From: Osedax frankpressi
Taxonomy: Eukaryota; Annelida; Polychaeta; Sabellida; Siboglinidae
Length of the DNA: 64,000 nucleotides
Direction: 5' to 3'
Assembly: GCA_964035775.1 (NCBI GenBank)
Contig: OZ038312.1
Coordinates: 39,192,672 to 39,256,671, forward strand
Positions 27,049 through 39,838 of the stretch are shown here, piece by piece; position 1 is the first letter of the stretch; the number at the start of each line of letters is the position of its first letter. The translations under genes were made by a program, and so were the position numbers. The notes below the pieces were generated by a model. That model was not told the DNA's origin. It saw only the letters and a list, made by a program, of their open reading frames with translations, and ran no database searches.

Positions 27049-28416
27049 ATGGGATATTATATGGGATATTATATGGGATATTATATGGGATATTATATGG
27101 GATATTATATGGGATATTATATGGGATATTATATGGGATATTATATGGGATATTATATGGGATATTATATGGGATATTATATGGGATATTATATGGGATA
27201 TTATATGGGATATTATATGGGATATTATATGGGATATTATATGGGATATTATATGGGATATTATATGGGATATTATATGGGATATTATATGGGATATTAT
27301 ATGGGATATTATATGGGATATTATATGGGATATTATATGGGATATTATATGGGATATTATATGGGATATTATATGGGATATTATATGGGATATTATATGG
27401 GATATTATATGGGATATTATATGGGATATTATATGGGATATTATATGGGATATTATATGGGATATTATATGGGATATTATATGGGATATTATATGGGATA
27501 TTATATGGGATATTATATGGGATATTATATGGGATATTATATGGGATATTATATGGGATATTATATGGGATATTATATGGGATATTATATGGGATATTAT
27601 ATGGGATATTATATGGGATATTATATGGGATATTATATGGGATATTATATGGGATATTATATGGGATATTATATGGGATATTATATGGGATATTATATGG
27701 GATATTATATGGGATATTATATGGGATATTATATGGGATATTATATGGGATATTATATGGGATATTATATGGGATATTATATGGGATATTATATGGGATA
27801 TTATATGGGATATTATATGGGATATTATATGGGATATTATATGGGATATTATATGGGATATTATATGGGATATTATATGGGATATTATATGGGATATTAT
27901 ATGGGATATTATATGGGATATTATATGGGATATTATATGGGATATTATATGGGATATTATATGGGATATTATATGGGATATTATATGGGATATTATATGG
28001 GATATTATATGGGATATTATATGGGATATTATATGGGATATTATATGGGATATTATATGGGATATTATATGGGATATTATATGGGATATTATATGGGATA
28101 TTATATGGGATATTATATGGGATATTATATGGGATATTATATGGGATATTATATGGGATATTATATGGGATATTATATGGGATATTATATGGGATATTAT
28201 ATGGGATATTATATGGGATATTATATGGGATATTATATGGGATATTATATGGGATATTATATGGGATATTATATGGGATATTATATGGGATATTATATGG
28301 GATATTATATGGGATATTATATGGGATATTATATGGGATATTATATGGGATATTATATGGGATATTATATGGGATATTATATGGGATATTATATGGGATA
28401 TTATATGGGATATTAT
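27049..28416. repeat. 12-bp minisatellite, 114 apparently identical copies
   Basis: ATGGGATATTAT is repeated 114 times with no difference I can see between copies. A single diverged half copy sits just before (near 27023). As 12 is a multiple of three, both strands stay open for about 460 codons (MGYY on plus, NIPY on minus); neither has gene-like flanks, so no gene is called. Confidence 0.97.
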
Positions 28417-28780
28417 TATCGAATGAGATCAATAGTCTAAGTGAATCTTATACATTCAAATAATCCTAATATAATACACGATTGCATCATTTCAATACAG
28501 ATTTTTATTGCGATGTTGAGTTGAGATATCTTATTTAGAAATAACAATGGACGAATGCAACTGCTTCATGCAGACTAATGGTTCATAAGTCAATTGCTCT
28601 ATACTTTCTCCAGACTAAAAATAGTTCTTTAGTTGTGTATTAATTCACCGGACTTTGTTAAAGCGGGATATATTAACTCTAATATTATCTTTGATAGGGC
28701 TACGAAGATATTTTGCGTTTTCTTATGGCGGTAACATATTTAAATTTACGAAATATATTTCTGGGAACAAATACTCCAGT

Positions 28781-28816
<36 letters not shown>

Positions 28817-29807
28817 TAATTTATATTTATAGTACAATACACCCATTATATATCATTGTAATCGATTAATCTCGAGAATTATACAACTCGTATCGATAAG
28901 CATATATTGTGAAAACTTTAAACTTAAAATTGTTACTCGTTTATCTTATTGATGTCTTATTATTTTTTAATTTGTTGATAAGTTATTCGATATCTTCAAT
29001 AGTAAACATACCTTTATACTACTTGTCGCTTACAAAGACAATTACTGTTTACTAATACTAATTATTGTTTACTATTTACTCTTCCATTCGCATATTATAT
29101 TAGGTTATTGAAATAAACGACTACAGATTGTTTCTTTATATATTAAATAACGAATATATAGTTAAATTTACTGGCATGTTATATTCAATGTTATTTAATT
29201 ATAAGGTATACCTAACAAATAAATATTAAATATTCTGTTATACTCAAAATTACCTTCTAATATTAGTAAAATAATTGAGTATCTTTCTATAATTTACATA
29301 TTGTGTAAAAGTGAGTAAAGATATTTACTAACTCGAGTTACCGATATTAATATTAATGAACGTTCTAATGAACGTATTATGTTTACATCGTATTGCATCA
29401 TTATTGAAAGCATTATTAAAATCACTCGATTCTAGTATAATGACATACATATATCTATATATATGATTAATATATATCGAAAATTTCAAATTATATTACT
29501 AAAACCCTGTAATTTAATTTCCTTCTTTGGTTATACATATTCAATAATTATCATTTAGATTATATATTGATATAATATCAGTCTATAATCAAAACTATGG
29601 TTTTATATATATATATATATATAAATATATATATATTATGAATATCCCCCAAGAAACCAGATGATGTAACAATTATAAATACTTATATAATTATTTTAAA
29701 TAAAATACGTTTCCTTTTTTACTATATAACAAAAAACTAAAATAGTCTGGATGATTTCCTGGGCCTTTAACAATATCTCTTACATATGACTTCACAGATG
29801 GTCGAGA

Positions 29808-29860
<53 letters not shown>

Positions 29861-29983
29861 CGCATACATATAATTATATATATATATATGTAAATAAAAA
29901 TTAAATATAATTTCAATTTAATTTGATAAAACAATATAAATTTACCTATATGATATATATATATACATACACACACACACAAA

Positions 29984-30023
<40 letters not shown>

Positions 30024-31078
30024 TAATCATAATTGTAAAATATAATATGTGCAACTAATATTGATTTTTTTTTACAAATTCTTAATAATTTGACAACCTA
30101 GTTTTTACGTTTAAACGATTAAACAATATTCACAGTTTTCAGAATTTCGCATTATATAATATAATATTTTGAATATTAATTACTTACTGAATAAAATAAA
30201 ATGTATGCATTGAAATAAATAAATAATACAAATAAAATATAAATTATTTCATAATATTTATATTATGTAAATGTAGTATGATAACTATATAAACAACATG
30301 GTCATTTAGGATAATGCATATATTATATTATACATTGTAGTAGATGTTATGTAATAAATACAATTAATTAAATTCGCGCATATTATACAGATACATATAT
30401 ATAATTCATTCAATATCTGTGATAAATTCGGATATGTCGGAGATCTCCATAGTGTTATATAAGCAGTATGTGTTCATTTCCATCGCTGATATTAAATTTC
30501 TATTATAAAACATCTAAACATCGTGAATGATTAGTATTGGATTTCGAATAACAGATCAATAATGTCTGGTCACTAATAGAATGCATTTTTCTACAATTAA
30601 TAATAGATATTATTATACTAGTATAACATCTAATATTATATAAATGTGTTATTTAATATACTATACAGGAAATAGCTGTAATTTCGTAATACATATTCAA
30701 AACATACTGAGATTCGTATATTTTATAATCTAATCAACTATACATTCACATATTTTGTTAGTGTATAGTAAAGATATCTTATGATTTATAATATATAAAA
30801 TACTATGATATAATATATAACATAATATATATAATATTGTTATTCGAGAATTCAATTTCTAATTATTAGCGTTGATTTATATTTCTCTTAGAATTTTGTA
30901 GTTATTTTATTAATCATACTGACACGGTATTGGTTATGTTGATGTAGTATTCTATAGTATCACACCAATGAGATACACTCCTACTTTGCATGCTTACTAC
31001 TATCAATAATAGTGTGTATCGTTACAGGTTATTATTCTAATAATATATAAACGCTTATATTTAAAAAAAAAGAAGAAA
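28417..31078. other. AT-rich intergenic region
   Basis: No supported gene. It contains (AT)n tracts (about 28783-28812, 29810-29857 and 29986-30021). Confidence 0.7.
29810..29857. repeat. (AT)n microsatellite
   Basis: A pure AT dinucleotide run of about 48 bp. Confidence 0.95.
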
Positions 31079-31276
31079 TCACAATATTAATATTAACTTT
31101 ATTTTCATTTCAGATCGTAATTTTCTAGATGCTCCATATTGTAAAATTCCTGAGATATTTTGAGCTACTTTTTCTATGCGAAGTCGAATTTGAACATTTG
31201 CTATTTTATACGGATTTACTTCTTTAATTACCCGATATCTACTTGCCGAATTGAGTTTGTTTGTATTACGATGCAT
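31079..31276 (-). CDS. Doubtful small ORF, hypothetical protein
   Basis: A 65-codon frame from an ATG, with a mixed, basic composition (for example RYRVIKEVNPYKIANVQ) that looks less like AT noise than other short frames here. No family is recognised, no signal peptide or clear splice sites were found, and the flanks are AT-rich. It could be an exon of an unseen gene, a decayed gene, or chance. Confidence 0.22.
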   Translation of the reverse strand: MHRNTNKLNSASRYRVIKEVNPYKIANVQIRLRIEKVAQNISGILQYGASRKLRSEMKIKLILIL

Positions 31277-31454
31277 ATTAATATTATCTTTCTATGTTAA
31301 TATAACGCTGTTATAAAACATATATGTAATATTCTAATTACTAATTATAGTTTAATATAATGGTTTAATGAATCAAATGATGAATTTTCTTAATTTGTAT
31401 TAATATGGATAATTGAAATCACCTCTCTCTTATTTATCAAAGTTAATTAATTTA

Positions 31455-31486
<32 letters not shown>

Positions 31487-32048
31487 CATTATGAATTATT
31501 ACCATTTCGTAACTCAAATAATAGCGCTAAAATGAAGAATTTGCTGAGAAAATTAGGATAAACATTTTTCAAACTAAGGCATTTCTCTCACTGATCTCAG
31601 TCTCGAAATATTCCGTGCGATCAAATTCTTAAAAATGAACTGTTATCAAAGGTGGCAACAAATCTTTTTAACATATATCCTATCTTTAACATATATCATA
31701 TCTGTAACTGATATCCTAGATACGATTTCTATGGTTCTAAATTATTTCGCATAAATAAATAAATCTTACATCTAAGTTGTTGTTATATATATGTCAACTC
31801 AACATTTAAACTATAGTTTATATACATATATTATAGAGTATTATTATACTTTATGTGTATATACCTTATATATCAAATGTCGATGATAAACAAATCGATT
31901 ATTGTGAATTAATACTTAATTACCCTCTCTTAAGTGATATATTTATTTGTTTACCTAAATTACCTGCTGGACTAAACACCTTTCTAGACGAGAACTTGCG
32001 ATGATCGATATAAATATTCTCAGTAACAACAAACATATTATATATAGT

Positions 32049-32073
32049 AAACGGTATACATTGTATACCGTTT
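32049..32073. other. 11-bp perfect inverted repeat (hairpin)
   Basis: AAACGGTATAC, a 3-base loop, then its exact reverse complement. It ends at the last base of the stop codon of the small minus-strand ORF at 32073-32366. In a nuclear genome this is not a recognised terminator. Confidence 0.85.
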
Positions 32074-32366
32074 CATTTCTCCCGTAAAGAACTAAAGAGA
32101 TTATCGCTGCGAAATAAGTGATCTAATAAGCTACTAAAAGTAAGTCTATAAAAAAGTTTCAAATATTCTGGCGATAGATCATCTAATATCATAACAAATG
32201 AGACATCCAATGTTGCACTATTTAAGTTTGTAGGTGGTTCTACTGATATAAAGTCATACTTAACTATCTGTATGCCGAGTCTTTTATCGGAACCTGGATT
32301 AGAAAAAACGATATTATAAAAATACGAGATATAAGGTGCACAGTTTGGGAAATTGATTGAAGACAT
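32073..32366 (-). CDS. Doubtful small ORF, hypothetical protein
   Basis: A 97-codon frame beginning with ATG, of ordinary amino-acid mix (for example DKRLGIQIVKYDFISVEPP and LDDLSPEYLKLFYRL). No family recognised and no signal peptide. It is the longest non-repetitive frame in the 28.4-33.8 kb stretch and ends against an 11-bp inverted repeat. Chance in AT-rich DNA remains possible. Confidence 0.27.
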   Translation of the reverse strand: MSSINFPNCAPYISYFYNIVFSNPGSDKRLGIQIVKYDFISVEPPTNLNSATLDVSFVMILDDLSPEYLKLFYRLTFSSLLDHLFRSDNLFSSLREK

Positions 32367-33794
32367 ATTTACATATTTTTTACATTTCTATAACTCTGTA
32401 AGTTGTTACTTATTTTTGGGTTCAAATTCATTGTTTTAACAGTTTAATTGATTTTCAATAACACGATTTTGAGAACTATAATATATATAAATATCTAAAT
32501 AATACATTCAAAAAAATATATATAATATAATATAAAATTCAGTATGTTGTATTTATTATTTAGCAAATTATTTTTTATCGTCCAAATTACACATAATTTA
32601 TAATTGTTACCATATAATTAGATACACCACATGATAAAAAAAAAGTGAGTGCACTAAACTAAACTAAACTAAACTAAACTAAACTAAACTAAACTAAACT
32701 AAACTCTTACTAAACTAAACAATGCATATATTAAAATGCATATAATATAAACACATGAATACGAAGTAGATTTATTGAATTATGTATATTATTTAAGTTA
32801 TTGTCATTAATACAAAATTCATTTAAAAAAAATCCAGTAATTCTATTTGATAAATAAAAACTAATCTACTAGGAAAACCATGTCAGCATATATTGCAATC
32901 TATTCAGTAATTCTATCAATAATGATCTATCAACAAAATTAAGAATACTAATTGTCCTAATTCATGATAAATATTATAAACTTTTAATTTAGCTAATTAT
33001 TGAAACATTTAAATTAAATTTACGCAATATAGCATATGGAATTAATATGTTTTATTGGAAACACCAAATACGGCGTGAGATAAATATATGTTAATCGTAT
33101 TACTTTTTAAAGTATTATATATATATATATTAATATGTATATCTATTAATATGTATATCTATTAAATATTCATATGCATACATATTATAAAATACTACAT
33201 AATTAATCAAAGTAGTTTGTAAAATATATTTTATGTATAATATCACCCCACAAATTTAGTTAGTACTGTAATAGTCAATATATTAAATACCTGATAAAAT
33301 ATAACTTATATATGCCAGGGGAACCTATTATAAACCTATTATAGTACATGGAAATGATGTTAGAAGATATAAGTTAGCCTATATACGAGAGAAATTAATA
33401 CCGCATGCATACACCATTCATGTATATTAATATAAGTATATATTTAATATTATCTTTAATATTGTCAAATTATTTTTTTTCTAAAAATAATATTACAGTA
33501 TTAAAAACTTGTTAAATTATAGACCATAATCACTATAATCGTTACCGTGTATAAATATGAAATAACCGATTTAATTTTAAATATAAATAGTAATTCAATT
33601 TTAAATTCGTATTTTATTATTGATTATTATACACATAATTACTTAAAATAAAATAAAATCTCATTAATTCATATTTCATTTTGTCTCACCATGGATAATT
33701 CGTAGAAATATTTTAACACTATTAGTGACTTTTGAAATAACTCACCTGTAAAATTAAATGCGTATGTTACACTGATACGAATCTTATTTTCAAA
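32367..33794. other. AT-rich region upstream of the rolling-stone-like gene
   Basis: No supported gene other than the downstream one. It holds a pentanucleotide array (listed separately) and short AT runs. The last roughly 60 bp before ATG 33795 are presumably 5' leader. Confidence 0.6.
32652..32720. repeat. (AAACT)n pentanucleotide array
   Basis: About ten copies of AAACT in tandem, a short interruption (CTTAC), then two more copies. Confidence 0.93.
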
Positions 33795-34190
33795 ATGTTA
33801 CTGTTTCGTGGTTTCAAGCATAACGACCCGGATATATTCGTGGAATCTGTGGTTAGTATTGGACCTGGTCATTCCGGGCACGATAAAATACACCCGCCTT
33901 TGACCTCTTACCACGCCCATAACCGCGTACCCCCCACATAACAGATATGCCAAAGGCCTTCGCGCCTTTACGTGGCTTGGAGAGTGTTCGCCGCGTTATT
34001 CTTCACGGTGGCAGTTGTGTGGAGTTGGGTTATCTCCCATGGATTCAGTTGGCTCTTCTATCTCACCAACTGGTCAATAATGATATTGCTCGCCAACTTA
34101 ATCATCCAGGCTGTGCTGACCTGGCACCATTACCACCTACGAGTGGTCCAGAAGTGTTATTATCTATCATATTATGTATTCAAATCAGTG
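33795..34190 (+). CDS. Rolling-stone-like multi-pass membrane protein, 5' exons only (partial)
   Basis: Exon 1 is 33795-33851 (ATG to a GTTAGT donor) and exon 2 is 33945-34190 (CATAACAG acceptor to a GTATGG donor), both phase 0, giving about 101 aa. The N-terminus FKHNDPDIFVESV followed by PSRLYVAWRVFAAL matches the start of rolling-stone (rost)-type proteins. A first membrane segment (about AALFFTVAVVWSW) leads to the diagnostic WLFYLTNWS and a second hydrophobic segment, then LTWHHYHLR. The family has several membrane spans and is known for a role in myoblast fusion in Drosophila; members elsewhere are mostly uncharacterised. The frame stays open to 34283 without splicing. The remaining spans are missing from the window, so the gene either continues past the 27-bp satellite or is cut short by it. 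Confidence 0.78.
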
Positions 34191-34285
34191 GTATGGTCAA
34201 ACCTGTTTGTACTTCTATATATACTGATTATTATAAACTTTTCTAAACATACCTTAGTGAGTAATACATATATAAATATATAAAT

Positions 34286-34286
<1 letters not shown>

Positions 34287-34329
<43 letters not shown>
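34287..34329. repeat. (AT)n microsatellite
   Basis: An AT dinucleotide run of about 43 bp just after the last rolling-stone-like exon seen, in the presumed intron. Confidence 0.93.
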
Positions 34330-34336
<7 letters not shown>

Positions 34337-36429
34337 GTATATTATATATGTATATTTCGAATACTATTAATTTGTCTTCCTATCTTTTCCCCCAATAAAA
34401 ATGCTGCAATACAGTATATGAATTTATATTTGCTAGCATTTATATTGATTACGGATACGGCATGAGATTATCATACAGTACGGTATGCAGTATTACTCGT
34501 GTATACTAGAAACCTATAGGGCTGTCAAAGTGTCAAAGTAACAGTTCTGTATCAAAGTGTCAAAGTATCAGTTCTGTATCAAAGTGTCAAAGTATCAGTT
34601 ATGTATCAAAGTATCAAAGTATCAGTTCTGTATCAAAGTATCAAAGTATCAGTTCTTTATCAAAGTATCAAGGTATCAGTTATGTATCAAAGTATCAAAG
34701 TATCAGTTCTGTATCAAAGTGTCAAAGTATCAGTTATGTATCAAAGTGTCAAAGTATCAGTTATGTATCAAAGTATCAAAGTATCAGTTCTGTATCAAAG
34801 TGTCAAAGTATCAGTTCTGTATCAAAGTATCAAAGTATCAGTTCTGTATCAAAGTATCAAAGTATCAGTTCTGTATCAAAGTATCAAAGTATCAGTTCTG
34901 TATCAAAGTATCAAAGTATCACTTATGTATCAAAGTATCAAAGTATCAGTTATGTATCAAAGTATCAAAGTATCAGTTCTGTATCAAAGTGTCAAAGTAT
35001 CAGTTCTGTATCAAAGTGTCAAAGTATCAGTTCATTATCAAAGTGTCAAAGTATCAGTTATGTATCAAAGTGTCAAAGTATCAGTTCTGTATCAAAGTGT
35101 CAAAGTATCAGTTCTGTATCAAAGTGTCAAAGTATCAGTTCTGTATCAAAGTGTCAAAGTATCAGTTATGTATCAAAGTGTCAAAGTATCAGTTATGTAT
35201 CAAAGTGTCAAAGTATCAGTTATGTGTCAAAGTGTCAAAGTATCAGTTCTGTATCAAAGTATCAGTTCTGTATCAAAGTGTCAAAGTATCAGTTCATTAT
35301 CAAAGTGTCAAAGTATCAGTTATGTATCAAAGTGTCAAAGTATCAGTTCATTATCAAAGTGTCAAAGTATCAGTTCTGTATCAAAGTGTCAAAGTATCAG
35401 TTCTGTATCAAAGTATCAAAGTATCAGTTATGTATCAAAGTGTCAAAGTATCAGTTATGTATCAAAGTGTCAAAGTATCAGTTATGTGTCAAAGTGTCAA
35501 AGTATCAGTTCTGTATCAAAGTATCAGTTCTGTATCAAAGTGTCAAAGTATCAGTTATGTGTCAAAGTGTCAAAGTATCAGTTCTGTATCAAAGTGTCAA
35601 AGTATCAGTTCTGTATCAAAGTGTCAAAGTATCAGTTATGTATCAAAGTGTCAAAGTATCAGTTATGTGTCAAAGTGTCAAAGTATCAGTTCTGTATCAA
35701 AGTATCAGTTCTGTATCAAAGTGTCAAAGTATCAGTTATGTATCAAAGTGTCAAAGTATCAGTTCTGTATCAAAGTGTCAAAGTATCAGTTATGTGTCAA
35801 AGTGTCAAAGTATCAGTTCTGTATCAAAGTATCAGTTCTGTATCAAAGTGTCAAAGTATCAGTTCTGTATCAAAGTATCAAAGTATCAGTTCTGTATCAA
35901 AGTGTCAAAGTATCAGTTATGTATCAAAGTATCAGTTCTGTATCAAAGTGTCAAAGTATCAGTTATGTATCAAAGTGTCAAAGTATCAGTTCTGTATCAA
36001 AGTGTCAAAGTATCAGTTATGTATCAAAGTGTCAAAGTATCAGTTCTGTATCAAAGTGTCAAAGTATCAGTTATGTATCAAAGTGTCAAAGTATCAGTTC
36101 TGTATCAAAGTGTCAAAGTATCAGTTATGTATCAAAGTATCAGTTCTGTATCAAAGTGTCAAAGTATCAGTTATGTATCAAAGTGTCAAAGTATCAGTTC
36201 TGTATCAAAGTGTCAAAGTATCAGTTATGTGTCAAAGTGTCAAAGTATCAGTTCTGTATCAAAGTATCAGTTCTGTATCAAAGTGTCAAAGTATCAGTTA
36301 TGTATCAAAGTGTCAAAGTATCAGTTCTATATCAAAGTGTCAAAGTATCAGTTATGTATCAAAGTGTCAAAGTATCAGTTATGTGTCAAAGTGTCAAAGT
36401 ATCAGTTCTGTATCAAAGTATCAGTTCTG

Positions 36430-37700
36430 TATCAAAGTGTCAAAGTATCAGTTATGTGTCAAAGTGTCAAAGTATCAGTTCTGTATCAAAGTGTCAAAGT
36501 ATCAGTTCTGTATCAAAGTGTCAAAGTATCAGTTATGTATCAAAGTGTCAAAGTATCAGTTATGTGTCAAAGTGTCAAAGTATCAGTTCTGTATCAAAGT
36601 ATCAGTTCTGTATCAAAGTGTCAAAGTATCAGTTATGTATCAAAGTGTCAAAGTATCAGTTCTGTATCAAAGTGTCAAAGTATCAGTTATGTGTCAAAGT
36701 GTCAAAGTATCAGTTCTGTATCAAAGTATCAGTTCTGTATCAAAGTGTCAAAGTATCAGTTCTGTATCAAAGTATCAAAGTATCAGTTATGTATCAAAGT
36801 GTCAAAGTATCAGTTATGTATCAAAGTGTCAAAGTATCAGTTATGTATCAAAGTGTCAAAGTATCAGTTATGTATCAAAGTGTCAAAGTATCAGTTCTGT
36901 ATCAAAGTGTCAAAGTATCAGTTATGTGTCAAAGTGTCAAAGTATCAGTTCTGTATCAAAGTATCAGTTATGTATCAAAGTGTCAAAGTATCAGTTCTGT
37001 ATCAAAGTATCAAAGTATCAGTTCTGTATCAAAGTATCAAAGTATCAGTTCTGTATCAAAGTATCAAAGTATCAGTTCTGTATCAAAGTATCAAAGTATC
37101 AGTTCTGTATCAAAGTGTCAAAGTATCAGTTCTGTATCAAAGTGTCAAAGTATCAGTTCTGTATCAAAGTATCAAAGTATCAGTTCTGTATCAAAGTGTC
37201 AAAGTATCAGTTATGTATCAAAGTATCAAAGTATCAGTTCTGTATCAAAGTATCAAAGTATCAGTTCTGTATCAAAGTATCAAAGTATCAGTTCTGTATC
37301 AAAGTATCAAAGTATCAGTTCTGTATCAAAGTATCAAAGTATCAGTTCTGTATCAAAGTATCAAAGTATCAGTTCTGTATCAAAGTGTCAAAGTATCAGT
37401 TTTGTATCAAAGTGTCAAAGTATCAGTTCTGTATCAAAGTGTCAAGGTATCAGTTCTGTATCAAAGTATCAAAGTATCAGTTCTGTATCAAAGTGTCAAA
37501 GTATCAGTTCTGTATCAAAGTGTCAAAGTATCAGTTCTGTATCAAAGTGTCAAAGTATCAGTTCTGTATCAAAGTGTCAAAGTATCAGTTCTGTATCAAA
37601 GTGTCAAAGTATCAGTTCTGTATCAAAGTGTCAAAGTATCAGTTATGTATCAAAGTGTCAAAGTATCAATTCTGTATCAAAGTGTCAAAGTATCAGTTCT
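36430..37700. repeat. Higher-order segment, duplicated at +1,272 bp
   Basis: The variant pattern within the satellite (run of GTATCAAAGTAT units, then a single CAGTTTTGTA unit at 37397 and a GTCAAGGTAT unit) recurs at an offset of 1,272 bp (36961 to 38233; 37397 to 38669). Limits are approximate. Confidence 0.75.
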
Positions 37701-39838
37701 GTGTCAAAGTGTCAAAGTATCAGTTATGTGTCAAAGTGTCAAAGTATCAGTTCTGTATCAAAGTGTCAAAGTATCAGTTCTGTATCAAAGTGTCAAAGTA
37801 TCAGTTATGTATCAAAGTGTCAAAGTATCAGTTATGTGTCAAAGTGTCAAAGTATCAGTTCTGTATCAAAGTATCAGTTCTGTATCAAAGTGTCAAAGTA
37901 TCAGTTATGTATCAAAGTGTCAAAGTATCAGTTCTGTATCAAAGTGTCAAAGTATCAGTTATGTGTCAAAGTGTCAAAGTATCAGTTCTGTATCAAAGTA
38001 TCAGTTCTGTATCAAAGTGTCAAAGTATCAGTTCTGTATCAAAGTATCAAAGTATCAGTTATGTATCAAAGTGTCAAAGTATCAGTTATGTATCAAAGTG
38101 TCAAAGTATCAGTTATGTATCAAAGTGTCAAAGTATCAGTTATGTATCAAAGTGTCAAAGTATCAGTTCTGTATCAAAGTGTCAAAGTATCAGTTATGTG
38201 TCAAAGTGTCAAAGTATCAGTTCTGTATCAAAGTATCAGTTATGTATCAAAGTGTCAAAGTATCAGTTCTGTATCAAAGTATCAAAGTATCAGTTCTGTA
38301 TCAAAGTATCAAAGTATCAGTTCTGTATCAAAGTATCAAAGTATCAGTTCTGTATCAAAGTATCAAAGTATCAGTTCTGTATCAAAGTGTCAAAGTATCA
38401 GTTCTGTATCAAAGTGTCAAAGTATCAGTTCTGTATCAAAGTATCAAAGTATCAGTTCTGTATCAAAGTGTCAAAGTATCAGTTATGTATCAAAGTATCA
38501 AAGTATCAGTTCTGTATCAAAGTATCAAAGTATCAGTTCTGTATCAAAGTATCAAAGTATCAGTTCTGTATCAAAGTATCAAAGTATCAGTTCTGTATCA
38601 AAGTATCAAAGTATCAGTTCTGTATCAAAGTATCAAAGTATCAGTTCTGTATCAAAGTGTCAAAGTATCAGTTTTGTATCAAAGTGTCAAAGTATCAGTT
38701 CTGTATCAAAGTGTCAAGGTATCAGTTCTGTATCAAAGTATCAAAGTATCAGTTCTGTATCAAAGTGTCAAAGTATCAGTTCTGTATCAAAGTGTCAAAG
38801 TATCAGTTCTGTATCAAAGTGTCAAAGTATCAGTTCTGTATCAAAGTGTCAAAGTATCAGTTCTGTATCAAAGTGTCAAAGTATCAGTTCTGTATCAAAG
38901 TGTCAAAGTATCAGTTATGTATCAAAGTGTCAAAGTATCAATTCTGTATCAAAGTGTCAAAGTATCAGTTCTGTGTCAAAGTGTCAAAGTATCAGTTTTG
39001 TATCAAAGTGTCAAAGTATCAGTTCTGTATCAAAGTGTCAAGGTATCAGTTCTGTATCAAAGTATCAAAGTATCAGTTCTGTATCAAAGTGTCAAAGTAT
39101 CAGTTCTGTATCAAAGTGTCAAAGTATCAGTTCTGTATCAAAGTGTCAAAGTATCAGTTCTTTATCAAAGTGTCAAAGTATCAGTTCTGTGTCAAAGTGT
39201 CAAAGTATCAGTTTTGTATCAAAGTGTCAAAGTATCAGTTCTGTATCAAAGTGTCAAGGTATCAGTTCTGTATCAAAGTATCAAAGTATCAGTTCTGTAT
39301 CAAAGTGTCAAAGTATCAGTTATGTATCAAAGTGTCAAAGTATCAGTTCTGTATCAAAGTGTCAAAGTATCAGTTCTGTATCAAAGTGTCAAAGTATCAG
39401 TTCTGTATCAAAGTGTCAAAGTATCAGTTCTGTATCAAAGTGTCAAAGTATCAGTTCTGTATCAAAGTGTCAAAGTATCAGTTCTATATCAAAGTGTCAA
39501 AGTATCAGTTATGTATCAAAGTGTCAAAGTATCAGTTATGTGTCAAAGTGTCAAAGTATCAGTTCTGTATCAAAGTATCAGTTCTGTATCAAAGTGTCAA
39601 AGTATCAGTTATGTGTCAAAGTGTCAAAGTATCAGTTCTGTATCAAAGTGTCAAAGTATCAGTTCTGTATCAAAGTGTCAAAGTATCAGTTCTATATCAA
39701 AGTGTCAAAGTATCAGTTATGTATCAAAGTGTCAAAGTATCAGTTCTATATCAAAGTGTCAAAGTATCAGTTATGTATCAAAGTGTCAAAGTATCAGTTA
39801 TGTGTCAAAGTGTCAAAGTATCAGTTCTGTATCAAAGT
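37700..39838. repeat. Higher-order segment, duplicated at +4,000 bp
   Basis: This matches 41700-43838 at an offset of exactly 4,000 bp, tested at the CAGTTTTGTA marker (38669/42669), the CAATTCTG marker (38939/42939) and CAGTTCTATA (39741/43741). I found one substitution in the parts compared. The match breaks at about 39838, where the first copy keeps a full unit and the second has a short one. Confidence 0.85.

Noticed and set aside
27035-28440. ORFs of about 463-465 codons on both strands (MGYY and NIPY repeats)
   Set aside because: Both follow from a 12-bp unit without stops; two overlapping antisense repeat proteins are not credible without transcript support.
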